From: Sphingobium yanoikuyae
GTDB taxonomy: Bacteria > Pseudomonadota > Alphaproteobacteria > Sphingomonadales > Sphingomonadaceae
Direction of reading: 5' to 3'
Length of the DNA stretch: 64,000 nt
Assembly (NCBI RefSeq): GCF_034424525.1
Contig: NZ_CP139979.1
Location: 1,550,001-1,614,000, forward strand
In this document: positions 17,600 to 26,272 of the stretch, piece by piece
Layout: the number at the start of each line of letters is the position of its first letter
Numbering within the stretch: position 1 is the stretch's first letter
Program-made: the position numbers and the translations under genes
The notes under the pieces: model-generated
Told to the model about the DNA's origin: nothing
The model's database searches: none
What the model saw: the letters and a program-made list of their open reading frames with translations, nothing else

Positions 17600-18424
17600 T
17601 CAATATCCGATGTCGGCGACCATCGCGTCGCTGCCGTCGCAGCGGATCGCACGGCAGCGGCCGGCTTCATCCTCGCGCAGCAATACGGGCTGACCGGCGA
17701 AGACCGGCGCGACCGCGCGGAAGGCGAAGCGGGTCGGGCTGCGGCCGCCGCGCCGGGCATGGCCGAACAATCTGGCGGCGGTGAAGGGGCCGTGGATCAC
17801 CAGGCCGGGATAGCCTTCCTCGCCGGTCGCATAGGGCAGGTCATAATGGATGCGATGGCTGTTGAAGGTGACGGCCGAAAAACGGAACAGGTCGACGCTG
17901 CTTGGCGCCCAGTTCACATCATCGGGGGCGTCGTCAAAGGCGGCGGGGACGATCGCGGGCGTCGGTGCGCCGGTGTCGCGATAGACGATGGTCTGCACCT
18001 CGCTCACCCGTTCGCGATCGGCCTGGACGATGCTGTGGCCGACCTTCACCAGGAGAAGCTCGCCACTGCGGCCGCTCTTGTGGGCGATGTCCAGCACGGT
18101 CGAGGTGCGGGTCGCTTCCCAGTCGAGCATCAGCGGGGCATGAAACTGCATCTCGGCGGCGGCGAACATGCGGCGCGGCAGGCTGATCGGCGGCAGGAAA
18201 CCGCCGCGCTTGGGATGGCCGTCCGGGCCGATCTGGTCGGCGGCGGCAACCGGCAGGAAAAAGGCCCAATGGGCCAGCGAGGGCTGGACCGCCTCGACAT
18301 CGAGCGGTTCGCCGATGGCGGCGGCGAAGCGGCGCAGCGCTTCCCGGTCGAGCATTTCGGTCCGGCTCTCTGTCCTGCCGACCCATGTCTGCCAATGGGC
18401 GATATCGGATGGGGAAAGGGTCAT
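17600..18424 (-). CDS. Hotdog-fold acyl-CoA hydratase (FAS1-like/MaoC, mesaconyl-CoA hydratase-like)
   Basis: 274 aa. The N-terminal half has the HTD2/FAS1-like dehydratase pattern WAFFLPVAAADQIGPDGHPK and LPRRMFAAAEMQFHAPL. The C-terminal half has a second hotdog with RIHYDLPYATGEEGYPGLVI, carrying the D-H type pair, then HGPFTAARLFGHA. Family members hydrate mesaconyl-, 3-methylfumaryl- or other branched enoyl-CoAs. The start overlaps the CoA-transferase stop by 4 nt. It probably works directly after one of the dehydrogenases. Confidence 0.87.
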   Translation of the reverse strand: MTLSPSDIAHWQTWVGRTESRTEMLDREALRRFAAAIGEPLDVEAVQPSLAHWAFFLPVAAADQIGPDGHPKRGGFLPPISLPRRMFAAAEMQFHAPLMLDWEATRTSTVLDIAHKSGRSGELLLVKVGHSIVQADRERVSEVQTIVYRDTGAPTPAIVPAAFDDAPDDVNWAPSSVDLFRFSAVTFNSHRIHYDLPYATGEEGYPGLVIHGPFTAARLFGHARRGGRSPTRFAFRAVAPVFAGQPVLLREDEAGRCRAIRCDGSDAMVADIGY

Positions 18425-19629
18425 GCGACCAGTCCTTCGTCATGGAGGCGGCCGATCGCGCCGCTGTCGAGGCCTAGAAGCTCGCTCAATATCTGGTCGC
18501 TATGTTCGCCAAGGCGCGGGGCGGTGCCGACGGCGCCGCGCGCTTCGCCGGCCAGCGTGCCCGCTGGGCCGGATGTGGGGTAGGTGAGGCCGCTGGGATG
18601 GGCGATCGTCTCGAACAGGGGATTGGCGGTGAACAGCCGTTCGTCCTGCGTCACGGCCTGGTGCAGCGACTGATATTCGCCCCAGGTGACCCCACCCGCG
18701 TCGAAAGCGGGTTTCAGGGCATCGCTGCTGCGGGCGGCGAAGGCGGCTTCGAACAGCGGGAAGAGGCTGGCGCGGTGGGTGAAGCGGGCGCCTTCATCTT
18801 TGGCGAAATTGGCACCCGTTTCGCTTTCCAGCGCGGCAATGGCTTCGCCCAAGTCCAGCGTCTTGAGCAGGCCGGTCCATTGGCGCGGGGTGATGGCGAC
18901 GACGATCAGTCTTTTGCCGTCGGCGGTCAGGAAATCCCGGCCGAAGGCGCCGAACAGGTCATTGCCCATGCGCGGCCGGTCGCCGGCTGACAGCACTTCG
19001 GCGACGGAGCCGAGATGCGACAGGGTTGAGGCCGCGAGGTCTGAAAGGGGCACGCGGATTTCTGCGCCCTGGCCGGTCGCGCGCCGGCGGAGCAGGGCGG
19101 ACGTCATGGCAAAGGCGGCATAGGCGCCGCCGAGCAGATCCCAGGCCGGCAGGACATGGTTGACCGGGCGGTCATCGTCGGCCGGGCCGGTCATCATCGG
19201 CACGCCGGCGGCGGCGTTGATGGTGTAATCGACCGCCGGTGATCCATCGGCCCAGCCCATGACGCGGACGCTGATGATATCAGCACGGCGCGCGGCCAGC
19301 GCGTCATGGCTGAGGAAGCCCTTCACCGGATAATTGGTGAGGAACAGCCCGGCATTGTCGCCTGGTGCGGTGGCGATGGCGACCGCCAGTTCGCGCCCTT
19401 CAGGCCGGCCAAGATCGATCGCGATCGATTTCTTGCCCTTGTTGAGGCCTTCCCAATAGAGGCTGGCGCCGGAGGGGACGACCGGCCAGCGACGATAGTC
19501 AGGGCCGCCACCGATTGCGTCGAAACGGATCACCTCCGCCCCCATCTGTGCCAGGTGCAGGCCGCAGGACGGGCCGGCGATGAAGGCGGCGCCCTCTACC
19601 ACGCGCAGGCCCTTGAGCATGTCGTACAT
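18421..19629 (-). CDS. CaiB/BaiF (class III) CoA-transferase, second copy
   Basis: 402 aa. The N-terminus LKGLRVVEGAAFIAGPSCGL departs from the common LDLSRVLAGP form but keeps the fold pattern. The QGAEIRVPLSDLAASTLSHL segment carries an aspartate at the expected catalytic place. It differs clearly from the copy at 12.3-13.6 kb, so the two probably handle different acids or thioesters. It is coupled by ATGA overlap to the hydratase gene downstream. Confidence 0.88.
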   Translation of the reverse strand: MYDMLKGLRVVEGAAFIAGPSCGLHLAQMGAEVIRFDAIGGGPDYRRWPVVPSGASLYWEGLNKGKKSIAIDLGRPEGRELAVAIATAPGDNAGLFLTNYPVKGFLSHDALAARRADIISVRVMGWADGSPAVDYTINAAAGVPMMTGPADDDRPVNHVLPAWDLLGGAYAAFAMTSALLRRRATGQGAEIRVPLSDLAASTLSHLGSVAEVLSAGDRPRMGNDLFGAFGRDFLTADGKRLIVVAITPRQWTGLLKTLDLGEAIAALESETGANFAKDEGARFTHRASLFPLFEAAFAARSSDALKPAFDAGGVTWGEYQSLHQAVTQDERLFTANPLFETIAHPSGLTYPTSGPAGTLAGEARGAVGTAPRLGEHSDQILSELLGLDSGAIGRLHDEGLVA

Positions 19630-19640
19630 GAAATTCCCCC

Positions 19641-20660
19641 CTAGCCCAGCCTGACCATGGTGCGGCCGATATTGGCGCCCGAGAACAGGCCCCAGAAGGC
19701 GTCGAGCGCCTTGCCGATGCCATCATAGACGGTTTCGGCCGAGGCCATCTGGCCGGCCTGGTTCCAAGCGGTCATGCGTTTCAGCATCTCCGCCTCCAGA
19801 TCCATATGGTCGAGCGCGATATAGCCCTGCATGCGGATGCGCTTGGTCATCAGCATGGTGAGGTTGCGTGGCACGGTCGGCGCGTCGGTCACATTATATT
19901 GCGAGATCATGCCGCAGATGGCGAAGCGCGCGAAATCATTGGCGAGCGACAGGGCGGCCTGCAGATGATCGCCGCCGACATTGTCGAAATAGACGTCGAT
20001 GCCGCTGGCACCGATCGCCTTGACTTCGCGGGCGAGCGCTTTCGTCAGGTTCGGCTCCGCCTTGTAATCGATCGCGGCGTCGACCTTGAGCACGTCGCGC
20101 AGGAAGGCGGTCTTGTCCGGGCCGCCGGCCGATCCGATCACCTTGCATCCCATGTTGCGGGCGATCTGGCAGGCGATCGATCCGACCGCGCCGGACGCGG
20201 CCGACACAAAGACGGTATCGCCCGGCTGTAACTCCGCAATGCGGATGAGGCCGGCATAGGCGGTGAGGCCGGTCATGCCCGCGAAGCAGAGATAGGCCTG
20301 GGGCGGCAGTGCCTGGCGATCGCGATGCTGGAGCGCGGTGCCGGGGGCGTTGAACGCCTCACGCCAGCCAAGTCGGGAAAAGACCAGGTCGCCGGGCGCG
20401 AAGGCCGGATCGTTGGAGGCGATCACCTCGCCAATGGCCGGTCCTTCCATCGCCGCGTCGAGCGCGAAGGGGGGCACATAGCTCTTGGCGTCGCTCATTC
20501 GCCCGCGCATCGCGGGGTCGACCGCCATCCAGAGATTGCGGACCTGGACCTCGCCGGGGCCGGGCGGTGGCAGAGCCTGTTCGACGGTAGCGAAATCCTC
20601 CGTCACGGGGGCGCCGACCGGGCGGCGCTTCAACTGTATTTCGCGCGATGGCATGGTCAT
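19641..20660 (-). CDS. Zinc-independent MDR NADP-dependent oxidoreductase
   Basis: 339 aa from the ATG at 20660 (GAGGGG just upstream, 7 bp after the previous stop). It resembles the PTGR1/LTB4 dehydrogenase/CurA group: VSAASGAVGSIACQIA for NADP binding, GIDVYFDNVGGDHLQAAL, and no structural zinc cysteines. Such enzymes reduce activated double bonds of enones or enoyl thioesters with NADPH. In the operon it may saturate an unsaturated intermediate. Confidence 0.9.
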   Translation of the reverse strand: MTMPSREIQLKRRPVGAPVTEDFATVEQALPPPGPGEVQVRNLWMAVDPAMRGRMSDAKSYVPPFALDAAMEGPAIGEVIASNDPAFAPGDLVFSRLGWREAFNAPGTALQHRDRQALPPQAYLCFAGMTGLTAYAGLIRIAELQPGDTVFVSAASGAVGSIACQIARNMGCKVIGSAGGPDKTAFLRDVLKVDAAIDYKAEPNLTKALAREVKAIGASGIDVYFDNVGGDHLQAALSLANDFARFAICGMISQYNVTDAPTVPRNLTMLMTKRIRMQGYIALDHMDLEAEMLKRMTAWNQAGQMASAETVYDGIGKALDAFWGLFSGANIGRTMVRLG

Positions 20661-20667
20661 CGGCCCC

Positions 20668-21819
20668 TCAATAGCCATTGAGCCGCGCCCAGCGTTCGCG
20701 ATGCCAGGCGGTGCTGCCATGGCATTGCTCGGCGACGCGGGCGCGCTTCAGGTAAAGGCCGGCATCATGTTCATGGGTCATGCCGATGCCGCCGTGCAGC
20801 TGGACCATCTGCGAGGAAATGCGGTGCAGCGTCTCGCCGGCGGTCGCCTTGGCAAGCGAGGCGAGGGCGGGGAGCGCCGGATCATCGGCATCGATCGCCG
20901 CCAGCGCGGTTTCCACTGCCGATCGCGTCAGCTGCAATTCGCCGAACAGTTCGGCCGCGCGATGTTGCAGCGCCTGGAAGGAGCCGATGATCGCGCCGAA
21001 CTGGACGCGGGTCTTGAGATAATCGAGCGTGATGTCGAAGGCCTGGGTCGCGCTGCCCAGCATTTCGGCGGCCATGCCGATCGCGGCCCGGTCGCGGATC
21101 GCGTCGATCAGGTCGGCGGCCTTGCCGACTTCACCGAGCACATCGTTGACAGCGATGTTGACACTATCGAAGCGATATTGGGCGGGACGGCGGGCATCGA
21201 TCTGGTCGAGCGCCAGCCGCTCCAGCCCGGCGCTGTCGGTCGGTACCAGGAACAGGGTCAGGCCGTCCCGATCGCCGGCCACGCCGCTGGTGCGCGCGGC
21301 GACGATGGCGAGGTCGGCGATCATGCCGTCCTGCACCGGGCGTTTCGTGCCCGACAAAGTCCAGCCATCGCCCGAGGCTGTGGCGGCCAGCGCGGTGCGC
21401 TCGGGGGCATGATGTGGCCCTTCGTCGAGCGCCAGCGTGCCGATCAGCGATCCGTCGGCGATGCCCGGCAGCCAGCGGGCCTGCTGATCCTGCGTGCCCG
21501 CGAGGCGCAGCGCAGACGCAGCGACCAGCGCGGAGCTGATGAGCGGTGAGGCGGCCAGGGTGCGCCCCAGTTCCTCGATCACCAGGCCAAGGCTGAGATA
21601 GCCAAAGTCGGCGCCGCCATGGGCTTCCGGCACGATGATGCCGCACCAGCCCATCTGCGCCATTTCGGCCCAGGCGTCGGCATCATAGCCGTCCGATCCG
21701 CTGAGGCCGCCGCCGCCATGATCGTAGAGGCCGCGCAGCGCGGTCACGGGCAGGCGGTCGCGCACCCATTGCGACGCCATGTCCTTCAGCATCGTCTGTT
21801 CTTCGTTCAGCACCGCCAC
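20668..21819 (-). CDS. Acyl-CoA dehydrogenase, non-canonical (partner) subunit
   Basis: 383 aa from GTG at 21819, which has GGGAGGA upstream; the frame stays open further up but only as a shadow of the preceding gene. It has MLKDMASQWVRDRLP, a WCGIIVPEAHGGADFGYLSL segment and LHGGIGMTHEHDAGLYLKRA. The usual YEGT glutamate is replaced (VAEQCHGSTAWHRERW) and flavin contacts are weakened. This is the pattern of the second subunit of alpha2-beta2 dehydrogenases known from steroid side-chain degradation. It follows its presumed partner gene by 46 bp. Confidence 0.87.
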   Translation of the reverse strand: MAVLNEEQTMLKDMASQWVRDRLPVTALRGLYDHGGGGLSGSDGYDADAWAEMAQMGWCGIIVPEAHGGADFGYLSLGLVIEELGRTLAASPLISSALVAASALRLAGTQDQQARWLPGIADGSLIGTLALDEGPHHAPERTALAATASGDGWTLSGTKRPVQDGMIADLAIVAARTSGVAGDRDGLTLFLVPTDSAGLERLALDQIDARRPAQYRFDSVNIAVNDVLGEVGKAADLIDAIRDRAAIGMAAEMLGSATQAFDITLDYLKTRVQFGAIIGSFQALQHRAAELFGELQLTRSAVETALAAIDADDPALPALASLAKATAGETLHRISSQMVQLHGGIGMTHEHDAGLYLKRARVAEQCHGSTAWHRERWARLNGY

Positions 21820-21865
21820 GGCGCGTCCTCCCGCATCCTGTCTTTTCTCTCGTCCTCGCCCATGC

Positions 21866-23047
21866 TCAGCCCGGCAGGCCCAGCGTGCGCTTGGCGGTGA
21901 TATTGTTCTGCACCTCGTAGCTGCCGCCGTAGATGGAGAAGGCCTTGCTGTGCAGCCAGGCGCGCGTCGCCTCCTTCTCGGCCGCGCTATAGGGATCGCC
22001 GGCCCAGCCCAGGCCGTCGGCGCCCATGATCTCGACCAGCAGTTCGGCCCGCTCCTGGATGATGCCGGACCACAAATTCTTGAGCGCCGAAACGCCATGG
22101 CTGGGGCCGCCATTCTTCCCTTCGGCGGCGAGCCGGCGGACGGTCGCCATATAGGCTTCATGCCGCATCGCATTGCGCACCATCCGGGCGCGCAGGTCCG
22201 GACTGTCGATCCGCCCGAGCGCGTCCGTGCCCAGATAGTCATGGGCCAGCGGGGCGAGGGGGGTGATGTCGGCCTTCACCTCCGACAGGCTGTTGCGTTC
22301 GAACTGCAGCAGCCGCTTGGCGATGGTCCAGCCCTGGTTGACTTCGCCCACCAGATTGCCCTTGGGCACCTTCACATCGTTGAAGAAGACCTCGCAGAAA
22401 TGGGTCGACCCGCTGATCAGGACGATCGGCCGGGCTTCGATCCCCTCCGATTGCATGTCGACCAGCAGGAAGCTGATGCCGCCCTGCTTGCGCTCGGTAT
22501 CGGTGCGGACGAGGACGAAACACCAGTCGGCCTGGTCGGCGCCCGATGTCCAGATCTTCTGCCCGCTGATCAGCCAGTGGTCGCCCATGTCGATGCATTT
22601 GGTTTGGAGCGCGGCCAGGTCCGATCCCGCGCCGGGTTCGGAAAAGCCCTGGCACCAGCGCCGTTCATGGCTGGCGATGAAGGGCAGATGCTCCAGCTTC
22701 TGCGCTTCGTCGCCATATTCCAGCAAGGTCGGGCCGAGCATCATCGTGCCATAGCTGCGGATCGGATTGAAACCGCCGATCGCGGTCAGTTCCTCGCCGA
22801 TGATCTTGCCATGCGCTTCGGTGAGGCCGGCGCCACCATAGCGTGGCGCCCAGGTCGGCACGCCCCAGCCCTTGTCGGTCATCCGCTGGCGCCACAACTG
22901 ATAGTCGGCATTGGCGGCGGCGGCATGAGCGTCGCCCTGGAAGAGGAGACCGGGCACATTGGTCAGCGCCGGCGGAAAATTCGCCTTCAGCCAGGCGCGC
23001 GCCTCCTGCCGGAATTCTTCTCTATCGATGGGCTCCATTTCCGCCAT
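21866..23047 (-). CDS. Acyl-CoA dehydrogenase, FadE26/28-like subunit
   Basis: 393 aa. It starts MAEMEPIDREEFRQEARAWL and includes FSEPGAGSDLAALQTKCIDM for flavin/substrate contact and IYGGSYEVQNNITAKRTLGL at the end, where the YEGT glutamate is a glycine as in heteromeric dehydrogenases. Together with the next gene it probably forms an alpha2-beta2 enzyme for a bulky (polycyclic or branched) acyl-CoA. It is the first gene of the leftward operon that ends at the 15.1 kb terminator; regulon elements lie 119-156 bp upstream. Confidence 0.9.
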   Translation of the reverse strand: MAEMEPIDREEFRQEARAWLKANFPPALTNVPGLLFQGDAHAAAANADYQLWRQRMTDKGWGVPTWAPRYGGAGLTEAHGKIIGEELTAIGGFNPIRSYGTMMLGPTLLEYGDEAQKLEHLPFIASHERRWCQGFSEPGAGSDLAALQTKCIDMGDHWLISGQKIWTSGADQADWCFVLVRTDTERKQGGISFLLVDMQSEGIEARPIVLISGSTHFCEVFFNDVKVPKGNLVGEVNQGWTIAKRLLQFERNSLSEVKADITPLAPLAHDYLGTDALGRIDSPDLRARMVRNAMRHEAYMATVRRLAAEGKNGGPSHGVSALKNLWSGIIQERAELLVEIMGADGLGWAGDPYSAAEKEATRAWLHSKAFSIYGGSYEVQNNITAKRTLGLPG

Positions 23048-23417
23048 CCACTCACATCCCTGTTCTGCTCGAAAGGCGAGCGCGCCGTCCGGGTGTTACC
23101 CGTCGGGCTGCTCGCGGCTTTCGGATGGCCGCTTGCGATCCATGACCGATTCCTTAGGTCAATATTGCACAGGTGGCTAGATATATTTTGCACTCAAGGA
23201 TAATTTTCATCCGCAACGGAAATCGCGAATTTTGCGCAATGTGGCGGAAAAGCGTGGAAATGCGGCGGCGCCCTTGCGCTGTGCGCGGGAAAATATCGTA
23301 ACGACGATTGTCCGATTGACAGCCGGTGGCGTGCCCATAAACTATACCATAATGCAAAATTGATAAGGCCGGTCCGTCTTCGCGCGAAAACTGGCTACCG
23401 CTGCAGGAGAGCGTAGT
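23048..23417. promoter_or_regulatory. Divergent control region: dehydrogenase operon / P450 operon
   Basis: This 370-bp gene-free region holds three copies of the cluster element: TGCACAGGTGGCTAG (23166-23180, plus), TGCACTCAAGGATAA (23189-23203, plus) and TGCATTATGGTATAG (minus strand, 23342-23356). A candidate rightward promoter is TTGACA at 23316 with TAAACT at 23338 (16-bp spacer). The third element overlaps its -10/start region, consistent with repression of the P450 operon. A leftward promoter was not assigned with confidence. Confidence 0.62.
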
Positions 23418-24659
23418 ATGGAAACCATGGCCGCCCGTCCGATCCCGGCGCATGTGCCGCCCGACATGATCGGCAATTTCAGCCTGTTCAGTTCGCCAGG
23501 GCTGGAGCCGACGCCCAATGGCGATCCGCAGGCGGCGAGCGCGGTCGTGCATGATGGGCCGCGCATCTTCTATTCGCCGGTCAACACCCGCGACGGCAAG
23601 GGCACCTGGGTCATCACCCGTGCGCAGGACCAGCGGCGGGTGTTGCAGGATCCCGAAACCTTCTCCAGCCATCGCAGCATCTTTGCCTCGGCGCTGGGCG
23701 AGAGCTGGCCGATGATCCCGCTGGAGCTGGACCCGCCCGAACATGGCAAGTTCCGCTCGTTGCTCAATCCGCTGCTGTCGCCCAAGCGGGTAATGGCGCT
23801 GGAGACGGCGGTGCGCGAAAGGGCGAGCGTGCTGATCGACCGGATCGCGGCGTCGGGCACCAGCTGCGACGTGATGACCGATTTCGCCTTCCCCTTCGCG
23901 GTCAATATCTTCCTGCGCTTCCTGGGTCTGTCGGACGATCGGCTCGACGAATTTGTCGGCTGGGCCAATGACCTGCTGCATGGCGACAATGTGAAGCGAC
24001 CGGCGGCGGCGCGCACGATCGTCGCCTTCATCGACGAATTGTCGGCCGACCGGCGTCGGCAGCCGGTCGATGACTTCATGTCCTTCCTGGTGCAGTCGCG
24101 GATCGACGACCGGCCGCTGACCGACATGGAGATCAGGGGCACGGGCGTGCTGCTGTTCATCGCCGGGCTGGACACGGTGGCCGCCGCGATCGGCTTCGAC
24201 CTCAACTATCTGGCGCGGCATCAGGCGGACCAGCAATGGCTGCGTGACGACCCCAAGCGGATCGTGCTGGCGGCGGAGGAATTGCTGCGCGCCTATCCCA
24301 CGGTGCAGATGATCAGGGTCGCGACCAGGGACGTGGATTTCGAGGGGGCGCCGATCCGCAAGGGCGATTATGTGTCCTGCGCGACGATGATCGCCAATCG
24401 CGATCCACTGGAATTTGCCGATCCCGCGCGCATCGACCTCGCCCGCGAGGATAATCGCCACACCGCCTTTGCCTATGGTCCGCATCGTTGCCTGGGGTCG
24501 CATCTGGCGCGGCGCGAGATCGTCGTGGGGCTGGAGGAATGGCTGAAACGCATCCCGACCTTCCGCATCAAATCCGGCACCGCGCCGGTCACCTATGGCG
24601 GCCATGTGTTCGGGATCGAAAACCTCATCCTCGACTGGTCGCAGGAGGATGCGGCATGA
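23418..24659 (+). CDS. Cytochrome P450
   Basis: 413 aa, soluble bacterial class I type. The haem loop is FAYGPHRCLGSHLAR with the thiolate Cys at ~358. The I-helix is LLFIAGLDTVAAAI (~residue 250), the ExxR motif is EELLR, and the LDPPEHGKFRSLL segment is present. It hydroxylates a substrate with electrons from the ferredoxin encoded immediately downstream, whose start overlaps its stop (ATGA). It probably starts the attack on the cluster's substrate. No ferredoxin reductase gene is in the window, so one must be shared from elsewhere. Confidence 0.96.
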   Translation: METMAARPIPAHVPPDMIGNFSLFSSPGLEPTPNGDPQAASAVVHDGPRIFYSPVNTRDGKGTWVITRAQDQRRVLQDPETFSSHRSIFASALGESWPMIPLELDPPEHGKFRSLLNPLLSPKRVMALETAVRERASVLIDRIAASGTSCDVMTDFAFPFAVNIFLRFLGLSDDRLDEFVGWANDLLHGDNVKRPAAARTIVAFIDELSADRRRQPVDDFMSFLVQSRIDDRPLTDMEIRGTGVLLFIAGLDTVAAAIGFDLNYLARHQADQQWLRDDPKRIVLAAEELLRAYPTVQMIRVATRDVDFEGAPIRKGDYVSCATMIANRDPLEFADPARIDLAREDNRHTAFAYGPHRCLGSHLARREIVVGLEEWLKRIPTFRIKSGTAPVTYGGHVFGIENLILDWSQEDAA

Positions 24660-24847
24660 AGATCATCGTGCATCGCGAGAAATGCCAGGGCCATGCCCGT
24701 TGCTGGGCGATGGCGCCCGATATCTTCGAACTGGATGACGAGGGCTATATCATGCCCGGCGACATCGACGTGCCGGAAGAGCAGGAAAGGCTGGCCTGGA
24801 TGGGCGCCAAGTCCTGCCCCGAACGCGCGCTCGACATCCAGAAATGA
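24656..24847 (+). CDS. P450-type 3Fe-4S ferredoxin
   Basis: 63 aa. The cluster ligands follow CxxHxxC...CP: EKCQGHARCWAMAPDIF near the N-terminus and KSCPERALDI at the end. With histidine in place of the fourth cysteine, a 3Fe-4S cluster is expected, as in actinobacterial P450 redox partners. It overlaps both the P450 stop and the M20 hydrolase start by 4 nt, a tight three-gene translational unit. Confidence 0.93.
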   Translation: MKIIVHREKCQGHARCWAMAPDIFELDDEGYIMPGDIDVPEEQERLAWMGAKSCPERALDIQK

Positions 24848-26250
24848 GAGCCTCCCTGCTGGCCCTTGGTGGCCTTGTTGCGCTGGCATCCGGCCGGGCG
24901 ACGGCGGCTGAATTGCGCCCGGACCAGATCGCCTTTCGCGATATCTATCGCGAACTGGTGGAGACCGACACCAGCGCCCCGACCGGCAGTTGCACCGTGG
25001 CGGCGGGCCGGATGCTCGATCGGCTGCGCAAGGCCGGGTTCGGGCCGGATCGCGCCGAGGTTTTCGTGCCGGACGGGCATGAGAAGGATGGCGGCCTGAT
25101 CGCCCGGATCGAGGGGAGCGATCCGCGCGCCGCGCCGATGCTGCTGGTCGATCATATCGATGTGGTCGCCGCCCGGCGCGAGGATTGGCCGCGCGATCCG
25201 TTCCGGCTGACCGAAGAGAAGGGCTATTTCATCGGGCGCGGGGTGATCGACGACAAGGCGCTGTCGGCGATCTGGATCGACAGCCTGATCCGGTTGCAGG
25301 CGGCGGGCTTCCGTCCCCGGCGCACGATCAAGGTGGCGCTGACCTGCGGCGAGGAAAGCGGTGACGCGGTGAACGGCGTCGATTGGCTGCTGCGCAACCG
25401 GCGCGATGCGGTGCAGGCAGGCTTTGCGCTGAACGAAGGCGGCTATGGCATCAGCGACAAGGATGGCCGGCCGATCGCCCTCTATCTGGCGGTGGGCGAG
25501 AAATATGCGCAGAGCTTCACGATCGAGGCGCGCAACAGCGGTGGCCATAGCAGCCGGCCACGCCCCGACAATGCGATCTATGACCTGGCCGATGCGCTGG
25601 CGGCGGTACGGCGGCTGTCATTCCCGATCCAGCTCAACCCGACCAATCGCGGCTATTTTACCCGCATGGGACCGATCGTCGGCGGCGCGATGGGGCAGGC
25701 GATGGAGCGGCTGGGGCAGGGGCAGGACGCCGCCGCGACGGTCGCGACGGTGACGGCCGACGTTACCTATAATGCGATGCTGCGCACCACCTGTGTCGCG
25801 ACGCAGGTGGAGGCGGGGCACGCCGAAAACGCGCTGCCGCAGCGGGCGCGGGCGACGATCCAGTGCCGCCTGTTTCCCGGCGACAGGGTGGAGGATGTCG
25901 AGGCAAAGTTACGGTCGGTGCTGCCGTCCGGCATTGCCCTGACGCGCAAGGGCGACAAGGGGGCGCCGGCCGTGCCGCCGCCGCTCGATCCACAGATCAT
26001 GGGGCCGGCCGAAAAACTGGCGCAGCGGCATTTCCCCGGTATTCCGGTGGTGCCCAACCTGCTGACCGCCGGCACCGATGGCCGCTATCTCAGCGCGGCG
26101 GGCATCCCGACCTATAGCGTGCCGGGCATCGTCCTCGATCCCGACGGCAATGGTGCCCATGGCGTGGACGAGCGCATCCGGGTGAAGAGCGTCTATGACG
26201 GGCGCGATTATCTCTATGCGCTTATCCGCGCCTATGCCGAGGGGCGCTGA
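24844..26250 (+). CDS. Exported M20-family metallopeptidase/amidohydrolase
   Basis: 468 aa. A signal peptide (residues ~1-21, ending ATAAEL) points to the periplasm. Metal-site motifs are LLVDHIDVV (usually GH in place of DH), the GRGVIDDKALSAI bridge aspartate, and TCGEESGD with the catalytic Glu pair. A dimerisation domain occupies residues ~225-330. It hydrolyses a peptide or N-acyl-amino acid bond. Its place in the P450-ferredoxin operon suggests that the natural substrate is an amino-acid conjugate cleaved before uptake; this is inference. Confidence 0.92.
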   Translation: MRASLLALGGLVALASGRATAAELRPDQIAFRDIYRELVETDTSAPTGSCTVAAGRMLDRLRKAGFGPDRAEVFVPDGHEKDGGLIARIEGSDPRAAPMLLVDHIDVVAARREDWPRDPFRLTEEKGYFIGRGVIDDKALSAIWIDSLIRLQAAGFRPRRTIKVALTCGEESGDAVNGVDWLLRNRRDAVQAGFALNEGGYGISDKDGRPIALYLAVGEKYAQSFTIEARNSGGHSSRPRPDNAIYDLADALAAVRRLSFPIQLNPTNRGYFTRMGPIVGGAMGQAMERLGQGQDAAATVATVTADVTYNAMLRTTCVATQVEAGHAENALPQRARATIQCRLFPGDRVEDVEAKLRSVLPSGIALTRKGDKGAPAVPPPLDPQIMGPAEKLAQRHFPGIPVVPNLLTAGTDGRYLSAAGIPTYSVPGIVLDPDGNGAHGVDERIRVKSVYDGRDYLYALIRAYAEGR

Positions 26251-26262
26251 CCGGCCCCTCGG
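26237..26262. terminator. Hairpin between convergent M20 and ALDH genes
   Basis: CCGAGGGGC and its exact complement form a 9-bp stem around an 8-nt loop that contains the M20 stop codon. There is no T-tract on the plus strand, so its termination strength is uncertain. Confidence 0.5.
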
Positions 26263-26272
26263 TTGGCGGCGC

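Noticed and set aside
20660..22242. Long start (22242) for the second dehydrogenase subunit, making a 524-aa protein
   Set aside because: The extra 141 codons overlap the preceding dehydrogenase gene and read as low-complexity Arg/Ala/Pro; GTG 21819 has a proper ribosome site.
23316..23356. TGCA-rich elements considered as sigma-54 (-24/-12) promoters
   Set aside because: The GG...TTGC spacing and the conserved GGCAC core of sigma-54 sites are missing; the elements sit in both orientations relative to the genes, as operators do.
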